Shown piece after piece: positions 44,863-55,999 of a DNA stretch of 64,000 nucleotides. The stretch lies in NCBI GenBank assembly GCA_022494885.1, contig JAGVSM010003817.1, forward strand, positions 1 to 64,000. The letters are read 5' to 3'. Made by a program: the position numbers and the translations under genes. The stretch is from Micrasema longulum (lineage: Eukaryota > Arthropoda > Insecta > Trichoptera > Brachycentridae). Numbering within the stretch: position 1 is the first letter of the stretch; every line of letters begins with the position of its first letter. The notes below the pieces were generated by a model. That model worked only from the letters and a program-made list of their open reading frames with translations. It searched no databases and was not told the DNA's origin.

Positions 44863-45400
44863 TTGTGTCTCATGAACATGTCTCCTTTCAGAAATACAAG
44901 ATTTACTAGATACTCTACCCTGATAGTGCAAAAAAATAATTTAATACAACCTTCGATCAAAGAGGATTGGCCCAACTACAACAATCTACTTCCATTATTC
45001 ATACGTACAATTAGTAAGTACAAACAAAATAAAATTGCTCTTAAGAAATGGATAGTGTAGGTGGGTTGCGCACGGATCGATGAGTGGATCAAGCTAAATA
45101 GGTAAAATGTGTGCACTGTTTATGAAATTTGGTCTTTATAAATTGGTTGTGTTTCTTATAATTATTTTTTTGTTTATTATGTTAACGATAATTAGGTTGA
45201 TTAGATTATTTACATTTTTTTAAATTATTATTTTGTTAACATTGTTAAACAACTAATTTAAGGCATGTTTCACATTTTGTAAAATGTTTCCCTCGGCACG
45301 GGAGACCCCAGTGAAGGAACATTATTCTCTACAAAACAAAAGAATACAAACAATGTGAAAGTATAAACAAATAAATGTTTTTTTTTCATTCACATAGGTA
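44863..45400 (+). pseudogene. LINE C-terminus and 3' UTR (family 2)
   Basis: The 65-codon frame at 44863-45060 ends like a jockey-type LINE protein: RNTRFTRYSTLIVQKNNLIQ precedes IKEDWPNYNNLLPLF and the terminal ISKYKQNKIALKKW. In relatives this is the stretch where the translated protein closes with K-x-x-L-K-x-W. The DNA downstream (45245-45400) with ccctcggcacgggagacccc is the family's 3' UTR, also present inverted at 45950-46200 and 56930-57220. Only this C-terminal end is retained. Confidence 0.7.
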
Positions 45401-45472
45401 CACAAACACGCATGTACATGTGTGTGCTTTTAATATATTATTTTCGTAAATCGTAAATATTTCCTAAATAAC

Positions 45473-45664
45473 ATGTCCAGAGAACAACACGAAAATGCCA
45501 ATTCAGATAAACAATTTTATTGCCACCTTCATATCAATTCCCGACATAAAATTTTCATTGCTCGAAGGACCCAAATTCTGAGAGATAAATTGCCAAGATA
45601 CCTGGACCCAGCGGGGAGAACAGGAGAGGGAGAGGATAATAGAATACCTCGCTACGAATCATAA
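45473..45664 (+). other. Hypothetical 63-codon ORF, unrecognised
   Basis: From ATG the frame encodes a hydrophilic peptide containing RRTQILRDKLPRYLDPAGRT. G+C is higher than in the surroundings, mainly in the last 60 bp (gacccagcggggagaacagg). There is no known domain, no splice signals of note and no copy elsewhere in the window. It could be a mobile-element fragment; I give it little weight. Confidence 0.15.
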
Positions 45665-45949
45665 AGGTGCATATTTATTTTAGAATTACGTAAATGAGGA
45701 CATTTTGCGATCTCGGTATAGTCATTTTCTCAAACGACAACTTGCTCACCGCATTAATGTTAAGTTCAGCACATTCTTTGCTTGGTAAAGCAAAAACCGT
45801 GCGCATTTTCAAACTTGATGCCTTCATTTGAACGGAAATGCACACTCGAAGTATATTAAAGATGCTTATCTGAATACCATTTAAAGACAACGTTTTGTGC
45901 AAAATTTTACACGGTTCACAAATAATATTAACACTTTTAAATTCTATTT

Positions 45950-46708
45950 TATTTATTTATTCATTTTTTGCATTATAAATAAAGATTTATAATAAAATAA
46001 TGTGATCTCACTAGGGTTACCCGTGCCGAGAACACTTAACAATAAACTTTTAAAAAATATGTTTACATGTGAGAATAAACAAAAAAACTTAATATACAGA
46101 GATACTTAACAAAATGTTCAGAAAGTTTTTACCACGACGTATTTAAGTTTTTATTTAATCTATGTCCATGTATATTATTTATATTATAAAACGTTCAATA
46201 AAATTACAACAACCTAACATAAACTATAAATTTGTGGAGCAGTTTAATAAATATTGGTTTGGGCGAATGAGGCATTCCATTTTTTTTATATACTTTAAAA
46301 AAATAATAGCGTTCTGATAATTTACCAAAATATTTCAATTTTGGTGGCTATTTTCAACGACTTCTAAATACTTCATTATTAGAAAAAGGAAATCAAGTTG
46401 TGGTAGAGTGGGGTTTGAACCTCGGACTTCTGGCTTGTAAGTACGCAACACTAGCCACGGGACCACAACCCGATCATTTTACTTCTCAGCTCCACTATCT
46501 TTTTTTTTAAACCCTCATTAAACATTTTCTCATTTCTAATTGTTTTAATAGACAGTGGAAGTGGGTTATAGATTTCAATTGCATAATACTCAAAACCCCT
46601 TTGTCCGAAAGTGGAATTAGTATGTATTTGTTTAAGTTGTCTTCGTGTTGAGGATCTAGTGATTGTATTATTTTTATGTGTTGTATTGTTGGGGTTTATG
46701 TCTTTCAT
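45950..46708 (-). pseudogene. LINE C-terminus and 3' UTR (family 2), split by a SINE
   Basis: The minus-strand frame from 46708 contains KNNTITRSSTRRQLKQIHTN, then GQRGFEYYAIEIYNPLPLSI, then FNEGLKKKIVEL, the closing part of a jockey-like LINE protein (family: G-x-R-S/G-F-x-Y-x-A-x-x-x-W-N-x-L-P). The invariant W-N is replaced by Y-N. A SINE-C copy (46310-46480) interrupts it, and the family 3' UTR with ctcggcacgggtaaccctag follows at 46060-45950, ending in an aataaataaat tail. The order implies the SINE inserted into or next to the LINE 3' end. Confidence 0.7.
46310..46480 (-). repeat. SINE-C copy inserted in a LINE
   Basis: The minus strand reads gggttgtggtcccgtggcta, then a tRNA-like section with ggttcaaaccccactctacc, then cacaacttgatttccttttt, and the body gaagtatttagaagtcgttg. 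It matches 31690-31885. It lies inside the family-2 LINE remnant. Confidence 0.75.
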
Positions 46709-46839
46709 TTGAGTAAAAATAGTTTTTGAATCTGTAAGCTAATTCTAAGTTTTATTTCTCTTAAACTCCTTTCCACAATTAACGGGATGAAGGCACTACT
46801 CACTGTTTCACTGTTTGAAATTGACAAGGATCTTTAAAA

Positions 46840-47120
46840 CATTATGGAGTAAAAAAAATGTTAAAATTAGTAGAATCATAAAAAGTATTTTAAAACTTTC
46901 ATATTTTGAATTTCCGCAAAAATGGTTCATTGCATTAGCCATGCCTATAATACATCACGATTCGGTCAAGTTTAGAAAAAAAAAATTGCTCTTTTAAATT
47001 TTAATTGAACATCGTCACTAATATTGACGTCACAATTGTCAAGGCAAAGCATGTCGCTTTTTTATGAAGACATATTTTTTAACATTTTTATTTTAAACGT
47101 TATGTATGAAAACTTGATTA
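46840..47120. repeat. Dispersed repeat family F, copy 2
   Basis: It matches 13000-13320 in the same orientation. Here the palindromic core reads ttgacgtcacaattgtcaag, with a central CRE-like TGACGTCA. The overlapping 60-codon plus frame is not conserved between copies. Confidence 0.6.
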
Positions 47121-47124
47121 TTTT

Positions 47125-48230
47125 TGTGAAAATGCAATTATTTTTTCTTAATCAATTTCTCACTTTACCGTAAGCAATATTTGCCAATTGTACATCAATT
47201 ACGATTAATTTAGATCATAATGTATAAACTTGAAATGTACTTAAATATATTTAAGATCGTATGATTACTAAAAATGAATGCCCTTGTGAATCCCGATAAC
47301 AACTGGAAATTATGAAAAAAAATCACCAAACCGTGATAATCGTAGTCGTTAATTTTATAAACTCAATTTTTAAAATCTAAATTAAACCATATTTTATGAC
47401 GTTTTTTTCTTTGACAATGATGTAATTATTGTGGGCGCTCTTTTTATCGCAGATTTCATATAAAAAAAATGAGACAGTATTATTAATATGAACCTACACA
47501 AATGTTTTACATGAATACAAAATGTTTCTACATAAATATTTTGAAACATCAAATAAACATACAAGTACATCAAACACCAAAAGCCAATACAATATATACT
47601 TCATAAATAAAATAATAATAAAATTTACAAATCATTTTTAATAGCTCGTATTCATACAATCCTGACTAACGCAATATATTTTTTGATCGTGATAATTTGC
47701 ACTGTGCAATTTCCATTGAAATCATTTCGTATTATGCACAGAACTCCCTATAATATTTTGTTCATAATATATTGCCGAGACTCCATTAATTAAGAAAGCC
47801 ATTAAAAATTCCGGCAGGATCCACTAAACAAAATTATTTTTTGAGAACATTTCGTCAAAGACTCGCGTTTCTTTAGACACCCTTAGCCGTGAACTGAAAA
47901 CTACCCTTTCCTCGAGCACACCCCTCAGGTGATATTTTTTTCTCATTTGAATGAGTTGAATATCAACACGATTTTTCCCTAACTTTTTTTGTCTATGTTT
48001 TTGTCACTCGAGCAGTATGTTCGTATAAGAGGAGTACAGTTGGAATGTTTTGGGTAGTAAGTGCATGCGAGAGAATCAATTGATTTTATTTAAAAGGCGA
48101 TTACTTTTTACTAAATTGTAATTATCAGTTTTTATTAAGTTAACAATTGTTGTAGAAAATGGGAAAAAAGTAAAGTTCTAACCCAGTTTTGATTGATCAT
48201 GGGGAGGACCTATCTCAATTTCATTTTTTG
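47125..48230. other. Unassigned
   Basis: No gene can be supported. 47670-47960 is less AT-rich and looks like unique sequence (ccggcaggatccactaaac, agactcgcgtttctttagac, ctcgagcacacccctcagg). It has no long frame. It could be a conserved noncoding element or an old repeat. Confidence 0.35.
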
Positions 48231-48239
48231 TCTGAATTT

Positions 48240-48300
48240 ATATCAAAAAGTAGTCATTGAGTCAAGAACACTAGTCTACGGTTCAGGTTCTATTTTTTTT
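48240..48300 (-). repeat. SINE-A 5' fragment
   Basis: On the minus strand, aaaatagaacctgaaccgta followed by gacttgactcaatgact-type sequence matches the 5' block of SINE-A. The rest is missing. Confidence 0.35.
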
Positions 48301-48984
48301 ATTGAAAAAAGTTTTAATGATCCAAAAAAAATTATTATAAATCACTCAATTTTAGAAAATGATTATCGAATTCTGCTAGTCTAGGACACTAGCAACATGA
48401 CCACAATACGATTAAACATTTTAAAGATTCGATTTTTTTTTTAGTATGGTTTTACTTGGACCACATATGGAAAAATTGAAGATGTACGAATTTTTATACA
48501 TAGTTATTGCAGTGAATTGTTTTCTTGTCAGGATAATTATATCGACATTAAACTTAACAGATTTTTTTTTACATAAGAGGCGTGTATTAAAATAAAAGAT
48601 TCACCTACATGTTACACGGAGTTTTATTTTTGTTTTTATTACTTAATTAAATATAACGGTAGTATAAATATAATAATGAAAAATTTAAACAGAACTGATT
48701 GAATCTAGCCGTGTTAATAAACGTGAATTGAATTAACGTTGGTATGGCGTGTCCATGGCTATGTCTCATTGCACATCTGGTACCAGCACTGAACGGCAAA
48801 AGTCTTATTTCTGTTTCCCTTTCGTAGCTGTTGGTGACTTGTTAGTTTGGAATTTGTTTACCTGGTATTTTATATTGCCAGTGCCCATAGCATTTTGGTG
48901 AATATGACATAGTTTGGAAAATTATTGCTGAATCCAGCGAATCAGAAGACCAGAAAATGCCTGGTCGATAATATTTCTATTCCA

Positions 48985-49262
48985 ATGGATTTTTCAAAAT
49001 CATCATCATCTCCTTTCTGCACATAATGGTGCATAGGGCACTGCATTGGTACACCAATCGTTGCGTATCTTGATCATATTTTTTTTGTTACACGAAAATA
49101 ATATGATCAGTCCTAACGCTTTAGGGAACAGTCCGAAATATTCTTGTGTAAACACCCTTTTTTATTAATATTTCATATCAACCATGTTGGGAATCGAACC
49201 CGAGACCTCTTGTTTGGTAAGAAAACACGTTGATCATTACACCACAGGGCCGACAGAATTAA
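48985..49262 (-). repeat. SINE-A, full length
   Basis: This is the best full-length copy. On the minus strand it runs from ggccctgtggtgtaatgatc (A box) through ctcgggttcgattcccaaca (perfect B box), tggttgatatgaaatattaa, gtttacacaagaatatttcg, actgttccctaaagcgttag and gtgtaccaatgcagtgccct to ccattatgtgcagaaaggag with gatgatgatg at the end. Polymerase III promoter boxes are intact, so this copy could have been transcribed recently. Confidence 0.85.
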
Positions 49263-49839
49263 TTTTTCCATCAGTGTTAATATACGGTGATATTAAAATT
49301 TGGTGACACGTTGTTTTCACAGACTTCCTAAAAAGAACTGACCCTTATCTCTTGGGAAAATTCCACAGAATATTTTTGGCGGGTTAATTAGTCGTGTGCC
49401 AGAATTCACAATAAGGGTTGGAAGGTATAGTCAAATACATTGTTCAAGAAATTACAACCTGCGCATATTTTTGAAATTTTTATTTTGTCAGAAGAAAAAG
49501 CGAAAAAAAACTCATTTGTTGCGCATGGCAGAGTTTTACTGTATTTTATGTAATTGAACCAATCAAAAATTAAATTAACCACTGCTCATTATTTTTTTCA
49601 AATTATCTTTTTTTGTTGGAATATACCGATTGAGAAAATTTTTAAATATTTATTTTAGATTCGAAAACCAGTTGTGCTCTCGTGGTAGTAAAAAGATTTA
49701 TAATCAAGATATCCGAAACTAAAATTCCCGTTGGAACACAACGTGATTCCTATTTTCTGGTAATTTTTAATGACTGTGACTGGTAAGAAATACCTTTAAA
49801 TTTAACGTAAAGAGACAAAAAAGATTATTAGGCCTTAGA

Positions 49840-49990
49840 ACAGAGAAGGTCGAGGAGAACATGGCATAACTCGATTCAACGTATACTTGAAAATGGACGT
49901 GTCGAAAGTCGGAAAATCGGCGCGCGTGCGTGAGTTGATGTATGAATGTAGAGGAAGCGAGGTATGTATGAAAATACAGAGTCTATTACC
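49840..49990 (+). pseudogene. RTE-type LINE C-terminal fragment
   Basis: In shifting frames it reads RTEKVEENMA, then RKSENRRACVS, then CMNVEEARYV, matching the last part of the RTE copies at 18.9 and 34.1 kb (ESRQNRRVC, MNVEEARNV). It is strongly decayed. The 64-codon plus frame at 49887-50081 is a shadow that happens to start inside it. Confidence 0.5.
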
Positions 49991-49999
49991 TTTCTATAA

Positions 50000-51200
50000 A
50001 AACTTGTATACGTATCGTACAAAACCCCGTACGTTTATATTCTCTACACAAGGAGGTTTTTCATCTTTGTTAAAATATTAGCAAAACAGTTTGTAAAATA
50101 AAAACTTTCTCAAGTTTCGTTTCTGTGGCTAGTTTCGGGAATCCACGAATAATTTCAGAAATATAAAAAAGAGTATAGGATTCTTGTTATCATTCACAGG
50201 ACGCGGAAAAATCTATGGAGACACCAGTCGGTAAAGAAAACAATCTAAGTCATATTTTTTAGTCTAAGCATATCACCGTTACTACATACATACAATTAAA
50301 CTAATTAGTCATTTGAATATTTAATTATTTTAATAAGGGGGTGCTCCACTGACAAGTTCTATTTGTATGGAATGAAATCTGACGTCACCGCTGGGACACG
50401 TGAATATGTGTGCATGTGTGGGTATAATAGAGGTATCTTGATTCCTGAAAAGAGTCATTAATTTCCATCTGTACTCATGTTCTCCGGATAAGCTCACGAT
50501 ACTGAATTAGTTATGAGTACACATACATACAAACCGAATGCACACACCCAGAGCTACTACAATTTGCTACATCATCATAGCAGTGAAGGCGGGGTAGAAA
50601 ATTTAGGGGTGGAATAATTTTAGCGCACTGAGAGCCTTACGAACTCAAGCAGCATTTGAAATAAAATATACCTGCATATATGTGCTCGCACTTAGGTAAT
50701 AAACATATTTTGAATTCTAATCTTTAATTATTATAACAAAGGTAAATTATTAACAAACAATTGGTAAAAACAAGGTGTTTTTTAAACTATTTTGTTGATC
50801 ATTTATTTATTTTAACAATAAAACAGCATACATATGTTTTTTGTTGTTACTGCAAAGCCAAGGCTTATCTACAGAATATTAAAAAGACCGATTGAATTTT
50901 AAGTATTTAATATGTGTTTTTGATGATTTTTTTAAATGTATTTAAGATTTTTTCCACTTGATTTTCACCATGTATTAAGTTAAACAGTGTTAGTACTACA
51001 CTTCCTAGTGTTATCTTAATAGTACTTTTTCTGTCCAGACACCGTCAGTTGCTGTGCCAGTGGTATGAAAAGTATAGTCAAATTATGATTTATTAGCTGA
51101 CTTGTTGCAACGGCAAAAAAAATTACCTAAGCGTGTAGCAGGAAACAATATTTAAAAATACAAAATTATGGCAAAAAAAAAGATAAATAGAATTTACAGT
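50000..51200. other. Unassigned; one GC-richer unique patch
   Basis: 50330-50640 is less AT-rich, contains TGACGTCACCG at about 50385, several acaca/tgtgtg runs and gaaggcggggtagaaaattt. It has no copy elsewhere in the window and no long frame. The rest is AT-rich with nothing recognisable. Confidence 0.35.
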
Positions 51201-51214
51201 TCATGATTCAGGTC

Positions 51215-51440
51215 AGTTAGATATTTAATCTATTCAAAAACCGCACACAGGAAGTCCGCTAGATCACCAAGGTAGCGTATTGCTGGAAACTTCTTGTCGA
51301 TATGGTTGATCGTTTGGCTTTCGGGGCACCACAGTTACAAACCGTTAAGGGTTTCCTTTCCTTATTTGCGCATCATGTTCGCAAATCTCCTAACCCTAGT
51401 TAGGCTGCACCATGTTGTCTTGGGAAAAACAAAGTCCAGA
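51215..51440 (-). pseudogene. Decayed LINE C-terminal end
   Basis: On the minus strand, one frame gives QTINHIDKKFPAIRYLGDLA followed by DFLCA. It matches the last residues of a large arthropod LINE group whose proteins end with a Cys/His segment (C-x-C-G...Q-T-I-x-H-I-x-x-x-C-P) and then R-x-P/L-G-x-L-x-D-F-L. In another frame just upstream, VCNCGAPKAKR preserves the first Cys pair. A frameshift separates the two, and the second Cys of the knuckle is changed to F. It is a pseudogene. Confidence 0.6.
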
Positions 51441-51989
51441 ATTTTTTCATTGATGTAGAGCATATAGTATAAGGTAAAAGCAATCTCTTACAGGTAAATC
51501 AAACATTCAAATATTTTATTCATTATGATACCTTAGCTATTGCTTACAATAATCACTTAAAAACATTTAAATTACTCAGTTACATCTTCCAAATATACAT
51601 AAAAAGTTTTTTTTTAATTATTGAAAACGACACTGTTTTAAAATGTTGATCCAATTGCTTATTTTTCTATCGTTTTTGTTGGCTTATTATGTACATTTAC
51701 TGACTTGTTCAAAGAGTCGTTGATAAAAACGTTATTGATATGCTAAAACGTTTTAAAACAATTGCTGACAAATATCGAAATAGGCGAAAAAGATGACATT
51801 TTAGTAATTGACGATACGGATAATGTGCCTTTGATTAAAAACCGCTATTCTCTCAAAAATGAATGATGATTGGATTACAGTTAAACCTTATTTACTTATG
51901 AATAGATAAAAACAATAATCATTGAACATATATAGGCCCTCATTGATTTTTTAAATATTTTTTTCTTTACGTTTTACAACAGTATACCT

Positions 51990-52420
51990 GTTATAAGTTA
52001 CAAATACATTTTTTTTTTACATAAACACAAAAAAAAACCCACAAAAACATGGCCTGTGTGTGGGTATACATTTTATTTTGAATTTAAATAAAGGCTATTG
52101 AAAGCATACGATGGAGAAATATATCATAATTGGAAAGGAGAAACTAGAATCCCAATTGTCCATGCGCTTTGTGGCTGCAAGACGTGCTGGGATATTTATT
52201 TGGACAGCGCTCTTGAGGTGACTTTATAATTAATTATCTAACTATAATTATAATAAAAAAAAAGTGTTTATATTAATTTACATATATTTTATCAAAAAAA
52301 ATAAGAAAACTATAATAAAGTATACGCTATTCATTAACAAAAGAAGCTATTTAAATCTGATTTTTCTATCCATAATTTTAACAAAAATTCTAATCGAAAC
52401 AAATTCAAATAATTCTTTAA
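51990..52420 (+). repeat. Repeat family G, outer parts with a different centre
   Basis: 51990-52110 (aaacccacaaaaacatggcc, gtgtgggtatacattttatt, aataaaggctattga) and 52300-52420 (agtatacgctattcattaac, ccataattttaacaaaaatt, ctaatcgaaacaaattcaaa) match the two ends of the 21.3-22.2 kb copy. The centre (52110-52230, cattgtccatgcgctttgtgg-type sequence) is unrelated to the palindrome-bearing centre. Confidence 0.55.
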
Positions 52421-52479
52421 AATCTCAATAAATATCTTGATATTTGCAAATAAAAAAATGAAGTTTCCTTTATTAATAT

Positions 52480-52762
52480 CAGCATAATCACGCTTTCCGC
52501 ACTCATAAACAGCATAAAGTTCTGCATTTGTAAACTAAATATGATGGATTTCGATCATCTGTTACATGAAGGTAAGGTTGGAAGAAGTCTTACGATTAAA
52601 GTACTTATCTAGGAGCAATGGAATATTTTAGTTTTGACAACCTTTGAAATCAATATTTTAATTCCACTCTGCCAGAATTTGAACCCATGACTTCGAGAAA
52701 AGTGAGTGAATTAGCCAACCACTACACAACGAGGTGGATAAATTTCCACTCGATTTTCCTAA
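52480..52762 (-). repeat. SINE-A copy
   Basis: On the minus strand it has ccacctcgttgtgtagtggt (strong A box), then ctcgaagtcatgggttcaaa (degenerate B box), tggcagagtggaattaaaat, gtaagacttcttccaacctt and accttcatgtaacagatgat, ending near gagtgcggaaagcgtgatta. It is complete but for the last bases of the tail. Confidence 0.75.
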
Positions 52763-52779
52763 TCAAGATTTTTTAGATC

Positions 52780-53160
52780 TAGTGGAAAACAGGTATTATT
52801 TCACCCAAAGAACCGTACTCTTCATCTGCTTGGACAAATATTTTTTTTATTGGAGACTTGAATAAGTTCTTGCTGTTTTTGTTCGACGTCTCTCGGCTTT
52901 AATTCCTACGGCACCCAATTTCCTTGCTTTTAAATAATTTCTAATGCTTTTAAATGGTTGGCAACTATTGTGTGATCAAGTCCTAATTATTATGCAAGAT
53001 AATTTTGCCTCAGGTATGAGTATTGAGTAATACTTACAATTCTTTGTCTTAACTGTTTCGGTGAGCCAGCGTTTTTTATCATCAATATTGAAATAATTAC
53101 TTTTAAAGCATCAAAACTAACCTCTGCATATTGATTTTCATATTGCATATTGAAGTCTCC
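52780..53160 (-). pseudogene. mariner-type transposase remnant
   Basis: On the minus strand, one frame reads HLKALEII, a stop, KQGNWVP, a stop, ELKPRDVEQKQQELIQ. This matches the linker of mariner transposases (H-L-K-x-x-x-K-x-x-K-x-G-K-W-V-P-H-E-L), where the helix-turn-helix region meets the catalytic domain. Upstream codons (SPKQLRQRI) may be part of the helix-turn-helix. The catalytic DD34D region is gone and two stops lie inside the WVP motif. It was probably a full mariner copy before decay. Confidence 0.65.
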
Positions 53161-53169
53161 AAAAGAATT

Positions 53170-54335
53170 CTAACTGCTTCCGCTAAAGATTTAAACAAAA
53201 AATTTGCAGGGCTATACTTACAAACTTGGTAAAAAGTTACGCCTAGGCATAGTAGCAAAATAAAAATAGGAATACCATCATCATTCTACCAATATACCAA
53301 TCATTTAAGGGTAATTTTATGCCAATTTTATAAGTAACGCACGCAGTTTAATTCCCCGAAAAACTTTTTTTTTGCACAAAATTCGTTATTTTTAACGCTT
53401 TAAAAAGTATGTTATTTACACTTCGGTGAAATGGTGTTCACACTGCCATTTCAAGACTTCAAGATTCAGAAGTTCTTCTTTAGAAGTTTTCTGTAGTATT
53501 GCTTGATGTAAAAAGGCTAACATAACACCATATGTCGGGAAACAGCGATAACTTATTCCAGTCCCTATTAAAATACGAGTATTTCAGTTTTATTTTGCTA
53601 CATGGCAGGAGCGAATCTTCCAACTAAGCGATTATTCACAGCTTACCATTATATTCGACTATCGATTATTATATTTTAAAGTAAATATAATTATGGGAAA
53701 ATAAATAAAATAATTGTTGTTCATTTTAAATCACCACCAACGTTTATATCTTAATTAAAAAAAACATTACGCAGCCAGTTTTCAGTAAACGATGAAACTA
53801 GCAGATTACCTCAGCTTATTTCTCCATACACCATATTTTACATCTTTTACCCAGTCGCGGTATTAAAATACTTAAGTATTGAGACAATCTTGCAGATTAA
53901 AATTACTATTTGAAGATTTTCTCTTCAAAAAACTAGTACATTGAACATTATTTCACAAGGATTTTTTTTTTTATAGGATGCTGTTGACATATCACATATT
54001 ATATTGGACATGTGGCATTCGAAGTGGCCATTTTTGATATAATTCAATCTAAAGGGACTCGGCCAGTTCTCGGTGTTGACATTTAAATCATAATTGAAAT
54101 ATCTGCTGAACGTTGTTGTGGTCTTTTTAAAATAATTTTTAGTACAAACGTTGTATTAAAATAGTGTAGAAATAAGCTACGTATATTGGAAAGCTAATAA
54201 TAATTATTGATTGAGTTGATTTTCACAGAACCATAGAAAAAAATAGCCGTTTATAATTATATAACCTATATATACAAATACTTTTACAGGTAATTTTTGT
54301 AAATTACCTATAAAAAAAACACTGCTCACCACTGT
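53170..54335. other. Unassigned AT-rich DNA
   Basis: No gene can be supported. A GC-richer piece at 54040-54090 (agggactcggccagttctcgg) is the only feature of note, and I cannot name it. Confidence 0.35.
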
Positions 54336-54339
54336 TGCA

Positions 54340-54490
54340 TTGTATATTTGAATCGAGTTATGGTTCCGTTGCTTGTGTCTCGGACACAGTTCAAAGGTCT
54401 GTGGTTCAAATCCCACTCTAGCCCAGCTTGATTCCTATTTTATAATAGTCAGTTATTTACAATTTGTTTAAAACGGCCCTCAAAATCAAA
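54340..54490 (+). repeat. SINE-C copy, plus strand
   Basis: The order is gagttatggttccgttgctt, gtgtctcggacacagttcaa, aggtctgtggttcaaatccc (B box), actctagcccagcttgattc and the body gtcagttatttacaatttgt. The frame at 54204-54416 on the other strand is a shadow that reads the SINE backwards. Confidence 0.7.
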
Positions 54491-54494
54491 TACT

Positions 54495-55010
54495 TAAGCA
54501 AATCATAAAAACTAAAATGTTTATTTTTCTTATTTTTTTTATATTTTTAATGTTACAAGTTGTGACGTCACTGCAATATCAGATTGTATAATGCAGTAAC
54601 AGTTTGTGTGGATGTTTCGTTCCATACTAAACTAGTTTTCGTGCTCTTCCCTGATAGAATAATAGATGTCGCTAATTCACTTCAATTTGAACACTCCCTC
54701 GTCTAGATTTATAAAGAGAGCTTCCGTGTACTTACCTGAGCTTGAATTTTAAAACATCCCTTCCTGTTGCTATGCTACAACCAAAATGTACAGGTAGCAA
54801 TTTGATGTCAACGGATGCATTAGTACAACTTTTATTTTATTTTGTTCCATGTTATTTTACTTGAGATTTTTACCGTAATTTGATAATTTATATGTAAATT
54901 AATATGATTCATATCATTTATTGACAAGAAGGAGTTCAGTGCTACGGGATTCTTACATGCAGTAAAAATTAGAGCATTTAGTTGTATGGTAAATTTTTTT
55001 AAAAACGAAT
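54495..55010. other. Unassigned
   Basis: 54550-54800 is moderately GC-richer, with TGACGTCACTGC at 54563, ttcgtgctcttccctgatag and gcttccgtgtacttacctga. It has no long frame and no copy elsewhere in the window. The LINE to the right starts abruptly at about 55016. Confidence 0.35.
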
Positions 55011-55015
55011 AAACC

Positions 55016-55990
55016 ATCAAAGCAATAAAATCGATGTCTAATACACTAAATTGCGTGTCAACGTGGACAAAAGAGTATGGTTTACTAATAAACCCATCTA
55101 AAACACCAAATATATTTGCGGGTAGTCAAAGATTGCTTAGTAAGCTAGACGTATCTTCACTTAATCCTCTTAATCTTAATGGTACCAATATTCAATACAG
55201 GAAATCCATAAAAAATCTAGTACTACAAATGGATGAACATCTCTGCTGGCGAGCTCATACTTATGAATTAAGCCGCAAAATATTTTTCAGTCTACACTCA
55301 CTTAGAAGGTTAATACTAAATGCACCCTTGTACAAGCATTACTACTACCCGTTCTAGATTACGCTGATATTTCCATGACTGATTTAAGCCATGAGCAACT
55401 CGATAAACTCAAACGACTTAAGAATACAAGCATGAGGTACATTTTGTTCTTAGGAAATATGACCACATTTCTGTTTAATGTACTTCATAGTTCAAACGCT
55501 CCTATATACCTGCGTGAAAAATTTCGACGCTTATCAGTTCATGGTTTACCTCTTCGTTCTAATTCTCAAGGCACTCTCTTAATACCCATCCACAATTCCT
55601 CTTTCTTCTCTAACTCATATAGTGTCCATGCGGCTCGACAGTGGAATCATCTCCCATCCACCATCAAAGATGTTACTACATTATCTCTGTTTAAATTACG
55701 TCTGAAGAAACATCTCCTTTCTCTTCCTTAATCTCTTTTCCTTTCATTTTTTTCCTTTTTCCTATTGAGTAATAGTTATAATTTAAGGTAGTTTATAAAC
55801 AATTACGTTTATTTATATTTTTATATAACTTTAGCTTTTTAATATTTTTTCTATTGAATATGTTCTGTAACTTGAATTATAAAAATCAAACTTTTCTTTT
55901 ATTAATTGGTTGGAAGAAATTGCCATTTGGCAATAAGCCCGCCAATGTACAAATAACATTACGTACAAAAAGTTAAATAAATCAATAAAA
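55016..55990 (+). pseudogene. LINE reverse transcriptase C-terminal half and 3' UTR (family 1)
   Basis: The frame enters at about 55016 in the region just after the YADD motif: NTLNCVSTWTKEYGLLINPS, where W-x-x-x-x-G-L-x-x-N-P-x-K-T is the family signature. It then runs to ELSRKIFFSLHSLRRL. A frameshift near 55355 moves it into a second frame, where SMTDLSHEQLDKLKRLKNTS, REKFRRLSVHGLPLRSNSQG and AARQWNHLP follow, ending with LRLKKHLLSL and a stop at 55731. The 3' UTR (to about 55990) shares ggaagaaattgccatttggc with the 31.9-kb copy. It is truncated at the 5' side and frameshifted, so inactive, but fairly young. Confidence 0.88.
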
Positions 55991-55999
55991 TAATGAAAA

